Below, in pieces: positions 15,772-23,877 of a stretch of 64,000 bases of DNA. How positions within the stretch are numbered: position 1 is the first letter of the stretch; each line of letters opens with the position of its first letter. The position numbers and the translations under genes are program-made. Origin of the DNA: Cellulomonas sp. Y8 (GTDB lineage Bacteria > Actinomycetota > Actinomycetes > Actinomycetales > Cellulomonadaceae); the NCBI RefSeq assembly GCF_008033115.1, contig NZ_CP041203.1:1426001-1490000 (forward strand), in the 5' to 3' direction. The notes under the pieces are model-generated. The model saw only the letters and a program-made list of their open reading frames with translations, was not told where the DNA came from and made no database searches.

Positions 15772-15793
15772 GATGCTCAGCATACTGAGCATC
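15772..15793 (-). promoter_or_regulatory. palindrome at the carotenoid operon promoter
   Basis: GATGCTCAG-CATA-CTGAGCATC is a perfect 9-bp inverted repeat, 24 bp upstream of the crtE start. On the minus strand its centre contains TATGCT, a good -10 box, so a bound regulator would cover the promoter. MarR-type CrtR regulators are known to control such operons in corynebacteria; no regulator gene is seen here. Confidence 0.6.
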
Positions 15794-15886
15794 CGGCACG
15801 CCGCCACCGGGACGCCGACCACGCCGTCGACCCGGCGCCGACCCGGCGCCCCCCGCGCCGCGCGCCTGCCTGCGGTGCACTCTGCC

Positions 15887-16507
15887 TCATCGCGCGCGCG
15901 ACCGCACCACCCCGGGCGGCGCGGTCGCCGAGGAGCCCGGCCGCGCGGGCAGCACGGCGAGCAGCACCAGCGTCGCGGCGCCCGCGACGAGCACGGTCCC
16001 CGGGGCGCCCGTCACCAGCAGGCCGGCGCGCGGGACGTGCAGCGCCGCGCGGTGCGTCCGGGCCGGCAGCACGTACTCGTGCGGGTCGTCCGCGGCGTTC
16101 GCGTCCCCGCGCAGCGTCGCCCGCAGCTCGCCGTCGGCGGACCGCACTGCGGCGACCCGGTGCGTGACCGGCGTCGCGCTCCCCGGCAGCGGCACGGTCA
16201 CCACGTCGCCCACCCGCACCTCCGCGGCCGGGACGGGGCGGGCCAGCACCAGCGATCCGGCAGGCATCGCGGGTGCCATCGACCCCGACACCAGGACGAC
16301 GGGCCGCCACCCCGCGAGCAGCAGCGCCGCGACGGCCGCGGCGCAGAGGACGCCGGCCACGGCCGCGACGTCGACCAGGCGCCGGGCCAGCCGCTCGACG
16401 ACGACCCCGTCGCCCGGCCCGGACCACGCGGGCCGCCGGGACGCGCCGGCGACCCGCGCGCACCGGCGCCCGGCGCCCGGCCGCGCGTGCCGCGGTCCCC
16501 GCGTCAC
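15887..16507 (-). CDS. signal peptidase I, SipW/ER-type
   Basis: A 206-residue membrane peptidase. A transmembrane helix (about 46-68) precedes the catalytic VSGSMAPAMPAGSL, whose Ser76 is the nucleophile. The general base position is His116 in PVTHRV, not the Lys of ordinary LepB enzymes, which marks the SipW/archaeal/ER group. The third box RGDANAADDPHEY follows, then a C-terminal helix. The GTG overlaps the RCC1 gene stop by 4 nt. In Bacillus, SipW processes TasA and TapA. Here the same operon encodes a TasA-like protein and an RCC1 protein with similar cleavage regions, so these are the likely substrates. Confidence 0.85.
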   Translation of the reverse strand: MTRGPRHARPGAGRRCARVAGASRRPAWSGPGDGVVVERLARRLVDVAAVAGVLCAAAVAALLLAGWRPVVLVSGSMAPAMPAGSLVLARPVPAAEVRVGDVVTVPLPGSATPVTHRVAAVRSADGELRATLRGDANAADDPHEYVLPARTHRAALHVPRAGLLVTGAPGTVLVAGAATLVLLAVLPARPGSSATAPPGVVRSRAR

Positions 16508-17766
16508 GGCGGGTCGTCGAGGGCGCCCCGCGGCGGCCAGCCCGCGATCGGCACCTCGACCCGGAACTCGGTGCGCGGCGTCGTCGTGCCGTCGCCGAGC
16601 TGGCCGTGCTCGTTGCTGCCCGCCGCGGCGAACGTCCCGGACCCGGCCTCGTACAGGGCGTGCGCCCCGCCGCCCGCGACCGCCGCCGCCGTCGACCCCG
16701 GCGCCAGCTCCACGGCCTGCGGCGAGACGTAGACGCCCCCGGGCGCGCCGATCCCGAGCTGGCCACCCGCGTTCGAGCCCCACGCCCACAGCCGGCCCGC
16801 ACCGTCCCACGCCCACTGGCCGGGGAGGCCCGTCACCGGCGACGAGACCACCGCGCCCACGACGTCGACGAGCCCCGGGACCGGCTCCGCCTCCCGGCTC
16901 GTGGTGCCGAGCAGCCGGCCGGACGCCGTCCAGAGCAGGGTCGCCCGCGCGCCCGCCGACACCCCGACCACGGGGTCGTCGTCAGGCAGGCCGGTGACGG
17001 CGGAGCCGGCGGTGTCGCCGACGTCCGCACCCCAGACGGCCACCCCGTCGGCCGTCACCGCCGCGCCGTGAAACCGGCCGGCGGAGGCGGTCACCACGGT
17101 CCGGGAGTCGAGCCCCTGCGCGGTGACCCGGGCCGGCGGGTCCCGGTCCGTCTGGAACGGCCGCCCGAGCCGGTGGGACGCCACACCCCAGGAGTAGAGC
17201 GCGCCCGTCCCCGTCCAGGCGAGGTAGTAGTACCCGCCGGCGTCCACCCCGACCACCTCGTCGTCCAGGTCGTCGAAGAACGCCACCCGCTGCGGCACGT
17301 CGGTGTTCGTCCAGATGTCCGGGTTGCCCCAGGCCCAGACGCCGCCGTCGTCGGTGAGCGCGATGCCCAGGTCGATGCCCGCGGACGCCTGCACCACGCG
17401 TCGCCCGTCCGGCACCGCGACCGGGGTCGGGCGGGTCACGGACGCGGTCTCGAGACCGGTGCCCAGCTGGCCCACGCCGTTGCTCCCCCAGGCGAACAGC
17501 CGCCCGTCGGCGTCCCAGCCGAGCGACCACGCCTCGCCCGCGCCGATCCCGCCCCGGAGCAGCAGCGGCTCCGCCTCGACGGTGCCCAGGGTCGCGCGGA
17601 CGGCGCCGCCGTCCGCGAGCAGCGCGGTGGACGGGGTGGCGACGACGGGCGCGAGCAGCACCGCCGCGGCGCACCACGCGGCCAGGACCCGGAGGACGGC
17701 GCGCCGGGGCCGCCCGTCGCGGCGGACGGTGCGGTCGCGCGCGGCCCCGCTCAGCCGGCCGGGCAC
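16504..17766 (-). CDS. exported RCC1-repeat beta-propeller protein
   Basis: A 420-residue protein with about seven RCC1-like blades; clearest are LFAWGSNGVGQLGTG, LWAWGSNAGGQLGIG and AAAGSNEHGQLGDG. The N-terminus has a basic stretch (RRDGRPRRAVLRVL), a hydrophobic core (about 29-43) and then TALLADGGAVRATL. That last stretch closely parallels ALFSDGGTVRTTF in the TasA-like protein of the operon, the usual SipW signal region. The start at GTG 17766 is chosen because it is the last in-frame start before the signal sequence; it overlaps the upstream gene by 16 nt. The propeller probably binds a partner outside the cell; no enzyme site is seen. Confidence 0.75.
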   Translation of the reverse strand: MPGRLSGAARDRTVRRDGRPRRAVLRVLAAWCAAAVLLAPVVATPSTALLADGGAVRATLGTVEAEPLLLRGGIGAGEAWSLGWDADGRLFAWGSNGVGQLGTGLETASVTRPTPVAVPDGRRVVQASAGIDLGIALTDDGGVWAWGNPDIWTNTDVPQRVAFFDDLDDEVVGVDAGGYYYLAWTGTGALYSWGVASHRLGRPFQTDRDPPARVTAQGLDSRTVVTASAGRFHGAAVTADGVAVWGADVGDTAGSAVTGLPDDDPVVGVSAGARATLLWTASGRLLGTTSREAEPVPGLVDVVGAVVSSPVTGLPGQWAWDGAGRLWAWGSNAGGQLGIGAPGGVYVSPQAVELAPGSTAAAVAGGGAHALYEAGSGTFAAAGSNEHGQLGDGTTTPRTEFRVEVPIAGWPPRGALDDPP

Positions 17767-18323
17767 CGGGACCGCCCTCGCAGGGCGCCGCGCACCAGCG
17801 CCGCCCCGGCCGCGAGCAGGACGGCGGCGGCGAGCGCCAGGACACCCACCTCGGCCCCGGTGGCACCGAGACCGCCGGTCCAGGCGTCGCCCGCGGTGGT
17901 CGAGCCGCCGCCGGACCCGCCGTCGCCGCCGCCCGGCGCGCCCGGACCGCCGCCCGGCGGGCACACCCCGCCCGGCAGCGCCGTCGCCACCCAGTCGAGG
18001 GTCGACGTCCCGGTGGCGCCCTGCAGCTCGTCGCCCGCCCCGGCGGGGAGCACGACCTCGACGCGCAGGTCGAGCGTCGACCCCGCCCCGACGACGGGCC
18101 GGCCGTCGCAGGCCGCGCCGCCGCCGGGGTCCCAGGCGTAGCCGACGCCGAGCGGCGTGCCGCCCGCGAACAGCGCGCCCTCCTCGCGCCGGGTCCAGGC
18201 CAGCAGCACGGGCACCCCGGAGTCGTTGCGGACCGTCACCTCGCGCACGACGGCCTCGCCCGGCGCCAGCCCGGTCACGTCGAGCTCCGCCGGGTCGACG
18301 ACCACCGACCCGGACGCGGTCAC
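17751..18323 (-). CDS. small surface-type protein with sortase-like tail but no signal peptide
   Basis: A 190-residue protein from GTG 18323, overlapping the TasA-like gene by 4 nt. Residues 8-115 form a probable beta-sandwich (GLAPGEAVVREVTVRNDSGVPVLLAW). A Gly-rich linker (120-145) leads to LGATGAE (152-158), a hydrophobic helix (159-178) and a basic end. This layout is that of cell-wall sorting signals of the LAxTG/class E type. Strikingly, no signal peptide precedes the first domain, although one would be needed for export. Either the frame joins the upstream gene by frameshifting, or export uses another route. Confidence 0.7.
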   Translation of the reverse strand: MTASGSVVVDPAELDVTGLAPGEAVVREVTVRNDSGVPVLLAWTRREEGALFAGGTPLGVGYAWDPGGGAACDGRPVVGAGSTLDLRVEVVLPAGAGDELQGATGTSTLDWVATALPGGVCPPGGGPGAPGGGDGGSGGGSTTAGDAWTGGLGATGAEVGVLALAAAVLLAAGAALVRGALRGRSRCPAG

Positions 18324-18901
18324 GGCGCGGCCTGGGCCGCGGTGAAGGGCAGGTCGACCTGCACCGTCTGCCCCGCGACGCCGACTCCGGCGGTCGCGTC
18401 CACGGTCACCTCGAACGTGAGCGTCAGCCCGGTCGCCGTCGTACCGCCGGCGCCGAGCTCGAGGCCGCTGAACCCCGCGCCGACCAGCGGCCCGTCGTAG
18501 AGCGTGCCCGCGGTGGCCTCGTCGACCCGGACCGAGAGCACGTCCTGCAGCGGCTCGTCGCCGGGGTCCTCGTTGACCACCACCGGCGCCCCGAGCGCCA
18601 GCAGGGCGGGCACGGACCCCGAGTTGTAGACCACCAGCTCGCGCGTCACCGGAACGCCGGGCGCCAGCGCGTCCCCGCCGTCGAACGTCACGACGTACGG
18701 CGCGGCGGCGCCGTCGGCGTCTGCGTCGAACCGCAGGTCGAGGGTGCCGGCGGTGAAGGTGGTGCGGACGGTCCCGCCGTCGGAGAACAGCGCGTACGAG
18801 CCGACCGCGGCCATGACCGCGACGACCCCCGCCGCCGCCAGGACACGCGCCCGCCCGGTGACTCCCCTGCTGCGGCTCGCGCCGCGCTCTTCCTGGACCA
18901 T
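18320..18901 (-). CDS. TasA/camelysin-like protein with SipW-type signal peptide
   Basis: A 193-residue protein from ATG 18901 behind GAGGAG. The basic start, hydrophobic core (19-36) and the motif ALFSDGGTVRTTFTAGTLDL (37-56) are diagnostic of SipW-dependent signal peptides and the first strand of the TasA fold. The rest is beta-rich with VTRELVVYNSGSVPALLAL and VQVDLPFTAAQ. TasA proteins form extracellular fibres in Bacillus biofilms; camelysins are related. The SipW-type peptidase lies three genes downstream in the same operon. It is the first gene, so its promoter drives the module. Confidence 0.85.
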   Translation of the reverse strand: MVQEERGASRSRGVTGRARVLAAAGVVAVMAAVGSYALFSDGGTVRTTFTAGTLDLRFDADADGAAAPYVVTFDGGDALAPGVPVTRELVVYNSGSVPALLALGAPVVVNEDPGDEPLQDVLSVRVDEATAGTLYDGPLVGAGFSGLELGAGGTTATGLTLTFEVTVDATAGVGVAGQTVQVDLPFTAAQAAP

Positions 18902-18925
18902 CGTCGCTCCTCGGGCTCCTGCGGC

Positions 18926-18944
18926 TGAGTGCTGGTGCCACTCA
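18926..18944. promoter_or_regulatory. inverted repeat before the TasA-like operon
   Basis: TGAGTG-CTGGTGC-CACTCA lies 25 bp upstream of the TasA-like ATG. On the minus strand TACTTT overlaps its far side and could be a -10 box, so the repeat would sit at the transcription start. No -35 box is convincing. A second feature, GATCGAGATCGATC near 19005-19018, may also be a binding site. Confidence 0.35.
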
Positions 18945-19049
18945 AAGTAGGCAGCGGGCGCGCCCCCTCATCGCCGCGGCACCACCTACGGATCCACCAG
19001 AAACGATCGAGATCGATCAGGAAGCACCACGACCGCCCGCGGGCCGGGC

Positions 19050-19055
19050 TACGCT
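19050..19055 (+). promoter_or_regulatory. -10 box of galE, leaderless start
   Basis: TACGCT ends six bases before the ATG at 19062, and no ribosome site is present. This places the transcription start at or next to the ATG. The -35 region is not recognisable. Confidence 0.55.
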
Positions 19056-19061
19056 GGACCC

Positions 19062-20024
<963 letters not shown>

Positions 20025-20030
20025 CGGCCC

Positions 20031-20963
20031 TCACCGACCGAGGCGGGACAGCCCCTCGGTCAGCACGTCCTCGGACCCCGCGTAGATCCCCTCGGCGCGG
20101 GGCCAGTGCACGACCACGTCCGTGAACCCGAGCTCCGCCGCGCGCTCGACGCCCTCGACGAGCGTCGCGGCGGACTCCAGCGAGAACACGGGCGCCCCGT
20201 CGAGGTTGAGGTACAGGTCCGGCACCGGGCCGCCGGGGGCGAGCCGGCCGGCGATCTCCCGCAGCTGGTCCACCTGCTCGGCGAGCCCGGCCCACCACGC
20301 CTCCTGGGCGGCCGCGGGCGACGCGGGCTGCTCGTCCGGCGCGAGCACCGGCCCGTAGGTCGCCCAGCCCTGCCCGTACCGCGCGGCCAGCGCCATCGTG
20401 CGCGGGCCGCCCGCGGCGACGACGAACGGGGTGCGGGGCCGGGCGATCGTGCCCGGGTGCATCCGCGCGCCGTGCGCCTCGTAGAACGTGCCCTCGTGGT
20501 CGGTCACGGGGTGGGTGAGCAGCCGGTCCAGCAGCTCGACGAACTCCTCGAACCGCCGGGTGCGCTCGCCGCGGGTCGGCGCCGGGCCGAGCACGCCGGC
20601 GTCGAAGCCCTCGCCGCCGGCGCCGAGCCCGAGCAGGAACCGGCCGCCGGCGACGTCGTCGAGCCCCATGACGTCCTTGGCGAACGGCACCGGGTGGCGG
20701 AAGTTCGGCGACGCCACCCAGGTGCCGAGCCGGATCCGCTCGGTGACGGCCGCCGCCGCCGCGAGCAGCGGGACGGTGGCGAACCACGGCTCGTCGGCGA
20801 GCGTCCGCCACGCCAGGTGGTCGTACGTCCACGCGTGGTCGAAGCCGAGCTCCTCGGCGCGCCGCCAGGTGTGCCGCGCCTCCGCCCAGCGCTGCTGGGG
20901 CAGGAGCACCACGCCGAGGCGCGGGCGGGCGGGGCGGGCGGCGTGGGTCGTCTCGGCGGTCAC
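20031..20963 (-). CDS. LLM-class (F420-dependent type) oxidoreductase
   Basis: A 310-residue luciferase-like TIM-barrel protein. The start PRLGVVLLPQQRWAEARHTWRRAEELGFDHAWTYDHLAW and the motif GGRFLLGLGAGGEGFD are characteristic of LLM enzymes of actinobacteria that often use F420. The C-terminal helix GVERAAELGFTDVVVHWPR also fits. The substrate cannot be inferred. The start at GTG 20963 is supported by a leaderless promoter. It ends six bases from the galE stop on the opposite strand. Confidence 0.83.
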   Translation of the reverse strand: MTAETTHAARPARPRLGVVLLPQQRWAEARHTWRRAEELGFDHAWTYDHLAWRTLADEPWFATVPLLAAAAAVTERIRLGTWVASPNFRHPVPFAKDVMGLDDVAGGRFLLGLGAGGEGFDAGVLGPAPTRGERTRRFEEFVELLDRLLTHPVTDHEGTFYEAHGARMHPGTIARPRTPFVVAAGGPRTMALAARYGQGWATYGPVLAPDEQPASPAAAQEAWWAGLAEQVDQLREIAGRLAPGGPVPDLYLNLDGAPVFSLESAATLVEGVERAAELGFTDVVVHWPRAEGIYAGSEDVLTEGLSRLGR

Positions 20964-20970
20964 GCACCCG

Positions 20971-20976
20971 AGCGTA
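20971..20976 (-). promoter_or_regulatory. -10 box of the LLM oxidoreductase gene, leaderless
   Basis: TACGCT on the minus strand, 7 nt before GTG 20963. No ribosome site is present. The next gene upstream (DUF4914) ends 20 bases beyond, so this gene has its own promoter. Confidence 0.5.
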
Positions 20977-20995
20977 GCCACGCCGCGCGCGGGGC

Positions 20996-22909
20996 CTACA
21001 GGTGCAGCGGCGTCAGCTCCTCGTACGCCTCGACCGGCGCCCCGGCGAGGCACAGGTCGATGATCTCCCGGCCCAGCGGGTCGAGGTCGTCGGTGCGGAA
21101 CTGCTGCAGCTCGTGGGCGAAGAACCCCTGGAGCACCGCGGCGCCCGCGTCGTACGCGTCCGCGCCGACGTTCGTCTGGTACTCCGGCTGCAGCAGGGTC
21201 GGCCGGATCTGCTGGCCGTCGAGCTTCATCTCGGTGGGCCGGTAGCCGAACAGCGCGCACCGCGCGGGCGCCAGCTGCTCCCGCCGGATCCGGCCGCCGC
21301 CGCGCCGGGCCAGGTACTCCCGGGTCAGCCACTCGGCCGAGAAGCCCACGTGGTAGGCCCCGATGTGCTGGTTCGGCGTGAGGACGTACCGGGTGCGGTC
21401 GTGCTCGACCAGCTGCCGGAGCAGCAGGTTCGCGGCCGCGACCTTCGTGCCCGTCGAGAACGGCCAGTACGAGCCGACGCCCTCGGCCACCATGCCGCCG
21501 TGCGCGAGCGCCGCGGTGACGTCGGCGCTCTCCCCGATCGAGGGGTTCTTGTCGCCGCGCGGGGCGATCAGCCGCCAGACCCAGGCCAGCGCGGGCGGCA
21601 CCACGTGCATCATCCCCATGATCCCGTAGGTGGGCGCGTCCCGGGTGCACAGCGGCATCCGGACGCCGAACGTGCGCACGTCCACCGGCTGCGGCTCGTC
21701 GACGACGTTCCGGATCGACGACCGCGGGATGACGACGCGCGGGTTCGGGCACCGCCGCCCCGTGGAGTCGAGCGTGTGCTCCCACGGCAGGGCCGTGGCG
21801 CCGGGGACGCCGTCGATCGACAGGAGCACCAGCGGCTGGTCGGGCTCGATGACGGCGCGCTCCAGCGCGACGTCCTCGCCGTAGGCGGTCAGGTTGTCGA
21901 CCCGGACGAACCAGCCCGCCTCGGCGTCGGAGACCGTCAGGCGGCCGTCCTCGCCCTGCACCGACGGGTGGCACAGCGTCATGTCGTCGGTGACCGGCGC
22001 GAGCGACGACGTCTCACCGAGCGTCAGGTGGTACGGCTCGTCCCGGACCACGTTCGTGCCGACGAGGATCCGCCCGTCGTCCTCCCGCCGGATCTCCTGG
22101 CACATCTCGGACTTCCCGCCGCCCGAGGCGCCCTCGTGCATGATCACGGTCTCGTTCTCGTACGGGGTGGTCACGCGGACCGACGACGCGTGCGCCGTGA
22201 GCCACCCCTCCCGCTCGCCGATGTCGAGCAGCACCGAGAACACGCCCTTCTTGGCGCTCGGCCCCGGGTACAGGTTGTAGGCCCACACCTCGTGCAGCCG
22301 CTCGGACCGGTCGTGGACGACGACCTGCCGGCCGCCGAACCGGGTGTGCCGGAACGGCGGCGCGACGTACAGGATCGACCGCGGGTCGAACGGGCCGAGC
22401 TCCTCGAACGTCACCCAGCCCTGCAGGTCGACGAGCGTGAGCGCGAAGAACGCGGCGTTCGCCGGGCAGATCGCGAGCGACGGGTACCCCACCGCGGGGC
22501 CGCCGGCGCGGAACGGCACCACGACGAGCTCCTGCGTCCCGAGCCACGCGAGCGTCTCCGCGCGGACCGGGTCGAAGTCCTCGCCGTAGACGTCCCTGTA
22601 CCGGGGCTTGTCCGTCGGCAGACCGTCCGCGATCCGCATGCAGTCCGGGTCCCGGCGGCGCATGTAGTCCTCGGGGGGGTAGTTCACCGCGAGGCCGTTG
22701 CGGCACCGGGCGACGTCCGCCTCCCGGTACGGCGCGCCGTCCACGTCGTACTCGACCGCGAAGGTCGGGCCGCCGTCCGGACCGAGGGCCAGCTCGTACA
22801 GCTCGGCCCGCGTCTGCGGCACGATCACGCGCGGGCTCGCGTCGAGGGCGGCGCGGACGTCGCGCGCCAGGTGCACGCAGGACAGGTCCAGGGTCAGGTC
22901 CACGGTCAT
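20996..22909 (-). CDS. DUF4914-family protein with PEPCK-like nucleotide loop
   Basis: A 637-residue soluble protein, the usual length of DUF4914. Residues 258-268 read HEGASGGGKSE, a P-loop like that of phosphoenolpyruvate carboxykinases and HPr kinases. Other conserved stretches include LAVNYPPEDYMRRRDPDCMRIADGLPTDKPRYRD and TYGIMGMMHVVPPALAWVWRLIAPRG. The ATG at 22909 follows GGGAG. The family is uncharacterised. By fold it may be an ATP- or PEP-dependent kinase or carboxykinase, but that is inference. It is a single gene here, with no metabolic partner beside it. Family assignment rests on memory of the motif. Confidence 0.7.
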   Translation of the reverse strand: MTVDLTLDLSCVHLARDVRAALDASPRVIVPQTRAELYELALGPDGGPTFAVEYDVDGAPYREADVARCRNGLAVNYPPEDYMRRRDPDCMRIADGLPTDKPRYRDVYGEDFDPVRAETLAWLGTQELVVVPFRAGGPAVGYPSLAICPANAAFFALTLVDLQGWVTFEELGPFDPRSILYVAPPFRHTRFGGRQVVVHDRSERLHEVWAYNLYPGPSAKKGVFSVLLDIGEREGWLTAHASSVRVTTPYENETVIMHEGASGGGKSEMCQEIRREDDGRILVGTNVVRDEPYHLTLGETSSLAPVTDDMTLCHPSVQGEDGRLTVSDAEAGWFVRVDNLTAYGEDVALERAVIEPDQPLVLLSIDGVPGATALPWEHTLDSTGRRCPNPRVVIPRSSIRNVVDEPQPVDVRTFGVRMPLCTRDAPTYGIMGMMHVVPPALAWVWRLIAPRGDKNPSIGESADVTAALAHGGMVAEGVGSYWPFSTGTKVAAANLLLRQLVEHDRTRYVLTPNQHIGAYHVGFSAEWLTREYLARRGGGRIRREQLAPARCALFGYRPTEMKLDGQQIRPTLLQPEYQTNVGADAYDAGAAVLQGFFAHELQQFRTDDLDPLGREIIDLCLAGAPVEAYEELTPLHL

Positions 22910-23072
22910 GGTGGGGCTCCCTACGCGTCGAGGCCGCGGGGCGGCCGCGAGGGGTGCCCCGGGGCGCGCCGCGGCGCGACGGGGGTCGCGAGGGCGCGCT
23001 TGACCCGGACTTTACGAGCGCGCGGCCCGCCCCGGACGGGACCTTGGCCCCCACCTAGGCGCCGGACCGACG

Positions 23073-23426
23073 TCAGGCCCAGCCCAGCTCGTGCAGCCGC
23101 TCGTCGTCGATGCCGAAGTGGTGCGCGATCTCGTGCACCACCGTGACCGCGACCTCCTCGGCCACCTCCTCGCGGTCCGCGCAGATCGCGAGCGTCGGCC
23201 GGCGGAAGATCGTGATGCGGTCGGGCAGGGAGCCGGCGGCCCAGAACTCGCCGCGCTCGGTCAGCGGCACGCCCTCGTACAGCCCGAGCAGGTCGGGGTC
23301 GTCGGCCGGCGCGTCGTCCTCGACCAGCACCACCACGTTGTCCATCCGGGCGGCGAGCTCGTCCGGGATGCGGTCCAGGCCGTCCCGGACGGCGTCCTCG
23401 AAGTCCTCGCGCGACATGTCGATCAC
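23073..23426 (-). CDS. zincin-like metallopeptidase family protein
   Basis: A 117-residue protein of the PF06262 type. HEIAHHFGIDDERLHELGW at residues 98-116 carries the zinc-binding HExxH and the third ligand. LTERGEFWAAGSLPDRITIFRRP is the other conserved block. These small minimal metalloproteases are widespread in actinobacteria; the substrate is unknown. GTG at 23426 may be leaderless, since GAGGAT lies six bases upstream. An alternative ATG is at 23417. Confidence 0.85.
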   Translation of the reverse strand: MIDMSREDFEDAVRDGLDRIPDELAARMDNVVVLVEDDAPADDPDLLGLYEGVPLTERGEFWAAGSLPDRITIFRRPTLAICADREEVAEEVAVTVVHEIAHHFGIDDERLHELGWA

Positions 23427-23444
23427 CGGACCATCCTCGCCGAT

Positions 23445-23474
23445 TTGGAGGATCCGCAGACCTACCCGTAGAGT
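23445..23474 (+). promoter_or_regulatory. promoter of the tRNA cluster
   Basis: TTGGAG (23445-23450) and TAGAGT (23469-23474) are 18 bases apart. The predicted start lies about 30 nt ahead of the mature tRNA-Glu, a normal 5' leader for RNase P processing. No other plus-strand gene begins here. Confidence 0.6.
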
Positions 23475-23513
23475 CTTCCTCGGTCTGAAGACGCCTCGAC
23501 GTCAGGGGCGCGA

Positions 23514-23586
23514 GCCCCCATCGTCTAGCGGCCCAGGACCCCGCCCTTTCACGGCGGTAGCACGGGTTCGAATCCCGTTGGGGGTA
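23514..23586 (+). tRNA. tRNA-Glu (TTC)
   Basis: 73 nt folding as a standard cloverleaf. The anticodon arm is CCGCC-CTTTCAC-GGCGG with anticodon TTC. The acceptor arm GCCCCCA pairs with TGGGGGT, with a G-T pair at position 1-72. The T loop is TTCGAAT. CCA is not encoded. Confidence 0.97.
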
Positions 23587-23624
23587 CGAGCTCCGTGCAT
23601 GTGGAAGAATAGGTCTCACAACGA

Positions 23625-23698
23625 GGCCCCGTAGCGCAGTTGGTTAGCGCGCCGCCCTGTCACGGCGGAGGTCGCGGGTTCAAGTCCCGTCGGGGTCG
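23625..23698 (+). tRNA. tRNA-Asp (GTC)
   Basis: 74 nt. The anticodon arm is CCGCC-CTGTCAC-GGCGG with anticodon GTC, and the acceptor arm GGCCCCG pairs with CGGGGTC. The discriminator base is G, as expected for Asp. CCA is not encoded. A small hairpin CACCGG/CCGGTG lies between it and tRNA-Phe. Confidence 0.97.
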
Positions 23699-23739
23699 CT
23701 CGATCACACCGGTCCACTGGGCCGGTGTCGTCGTATCAA

Positions 23740-23812
23740 GGCTCTGTAGCTCAGTTGGTAGAGCGTTCGACTGAAAATCGAAAGGTCACCGGATCGACGC
23801 CGGTCGGAGCCA
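23740..23812 (+). tRNA. tRNA-Phe (GAA)
   Basis: 73 nt. The anticodon arm is TTCGA-CTGAAAA-TCGAA with anticodon GAA, and the acceptor arm GGCTCTG pairs with CGGAGCC. The T arm ACCGG-ATCGACG-CCGGT has A instead of the near-universal T at position 54. All other conserved bases are in place. CCA is not encoded. Confidence 0.97.
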
Positions 23813-23817
23813 CCGAG

Positions 23818-23852
23818 GAAGCCCCGCATCGCCCCAGGCGACGCGGGGCTTC
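23818..23852 (+). terminator. terminator of the tRNA cluster
   Basis: GAAGCCCCGC (23818-23827) and GCGGGGCTTC (23843-23852) form a perfect 10-bp stem with a 15-nt loop, six bases after tRNA-Phe. The minus-strand kinase gene ends just beyond, so it may serve both directions. Confidence 0.85.
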
Positions 23853-23877
23853 GTCGTTCCCGGGCTCGCCCGCGGGC

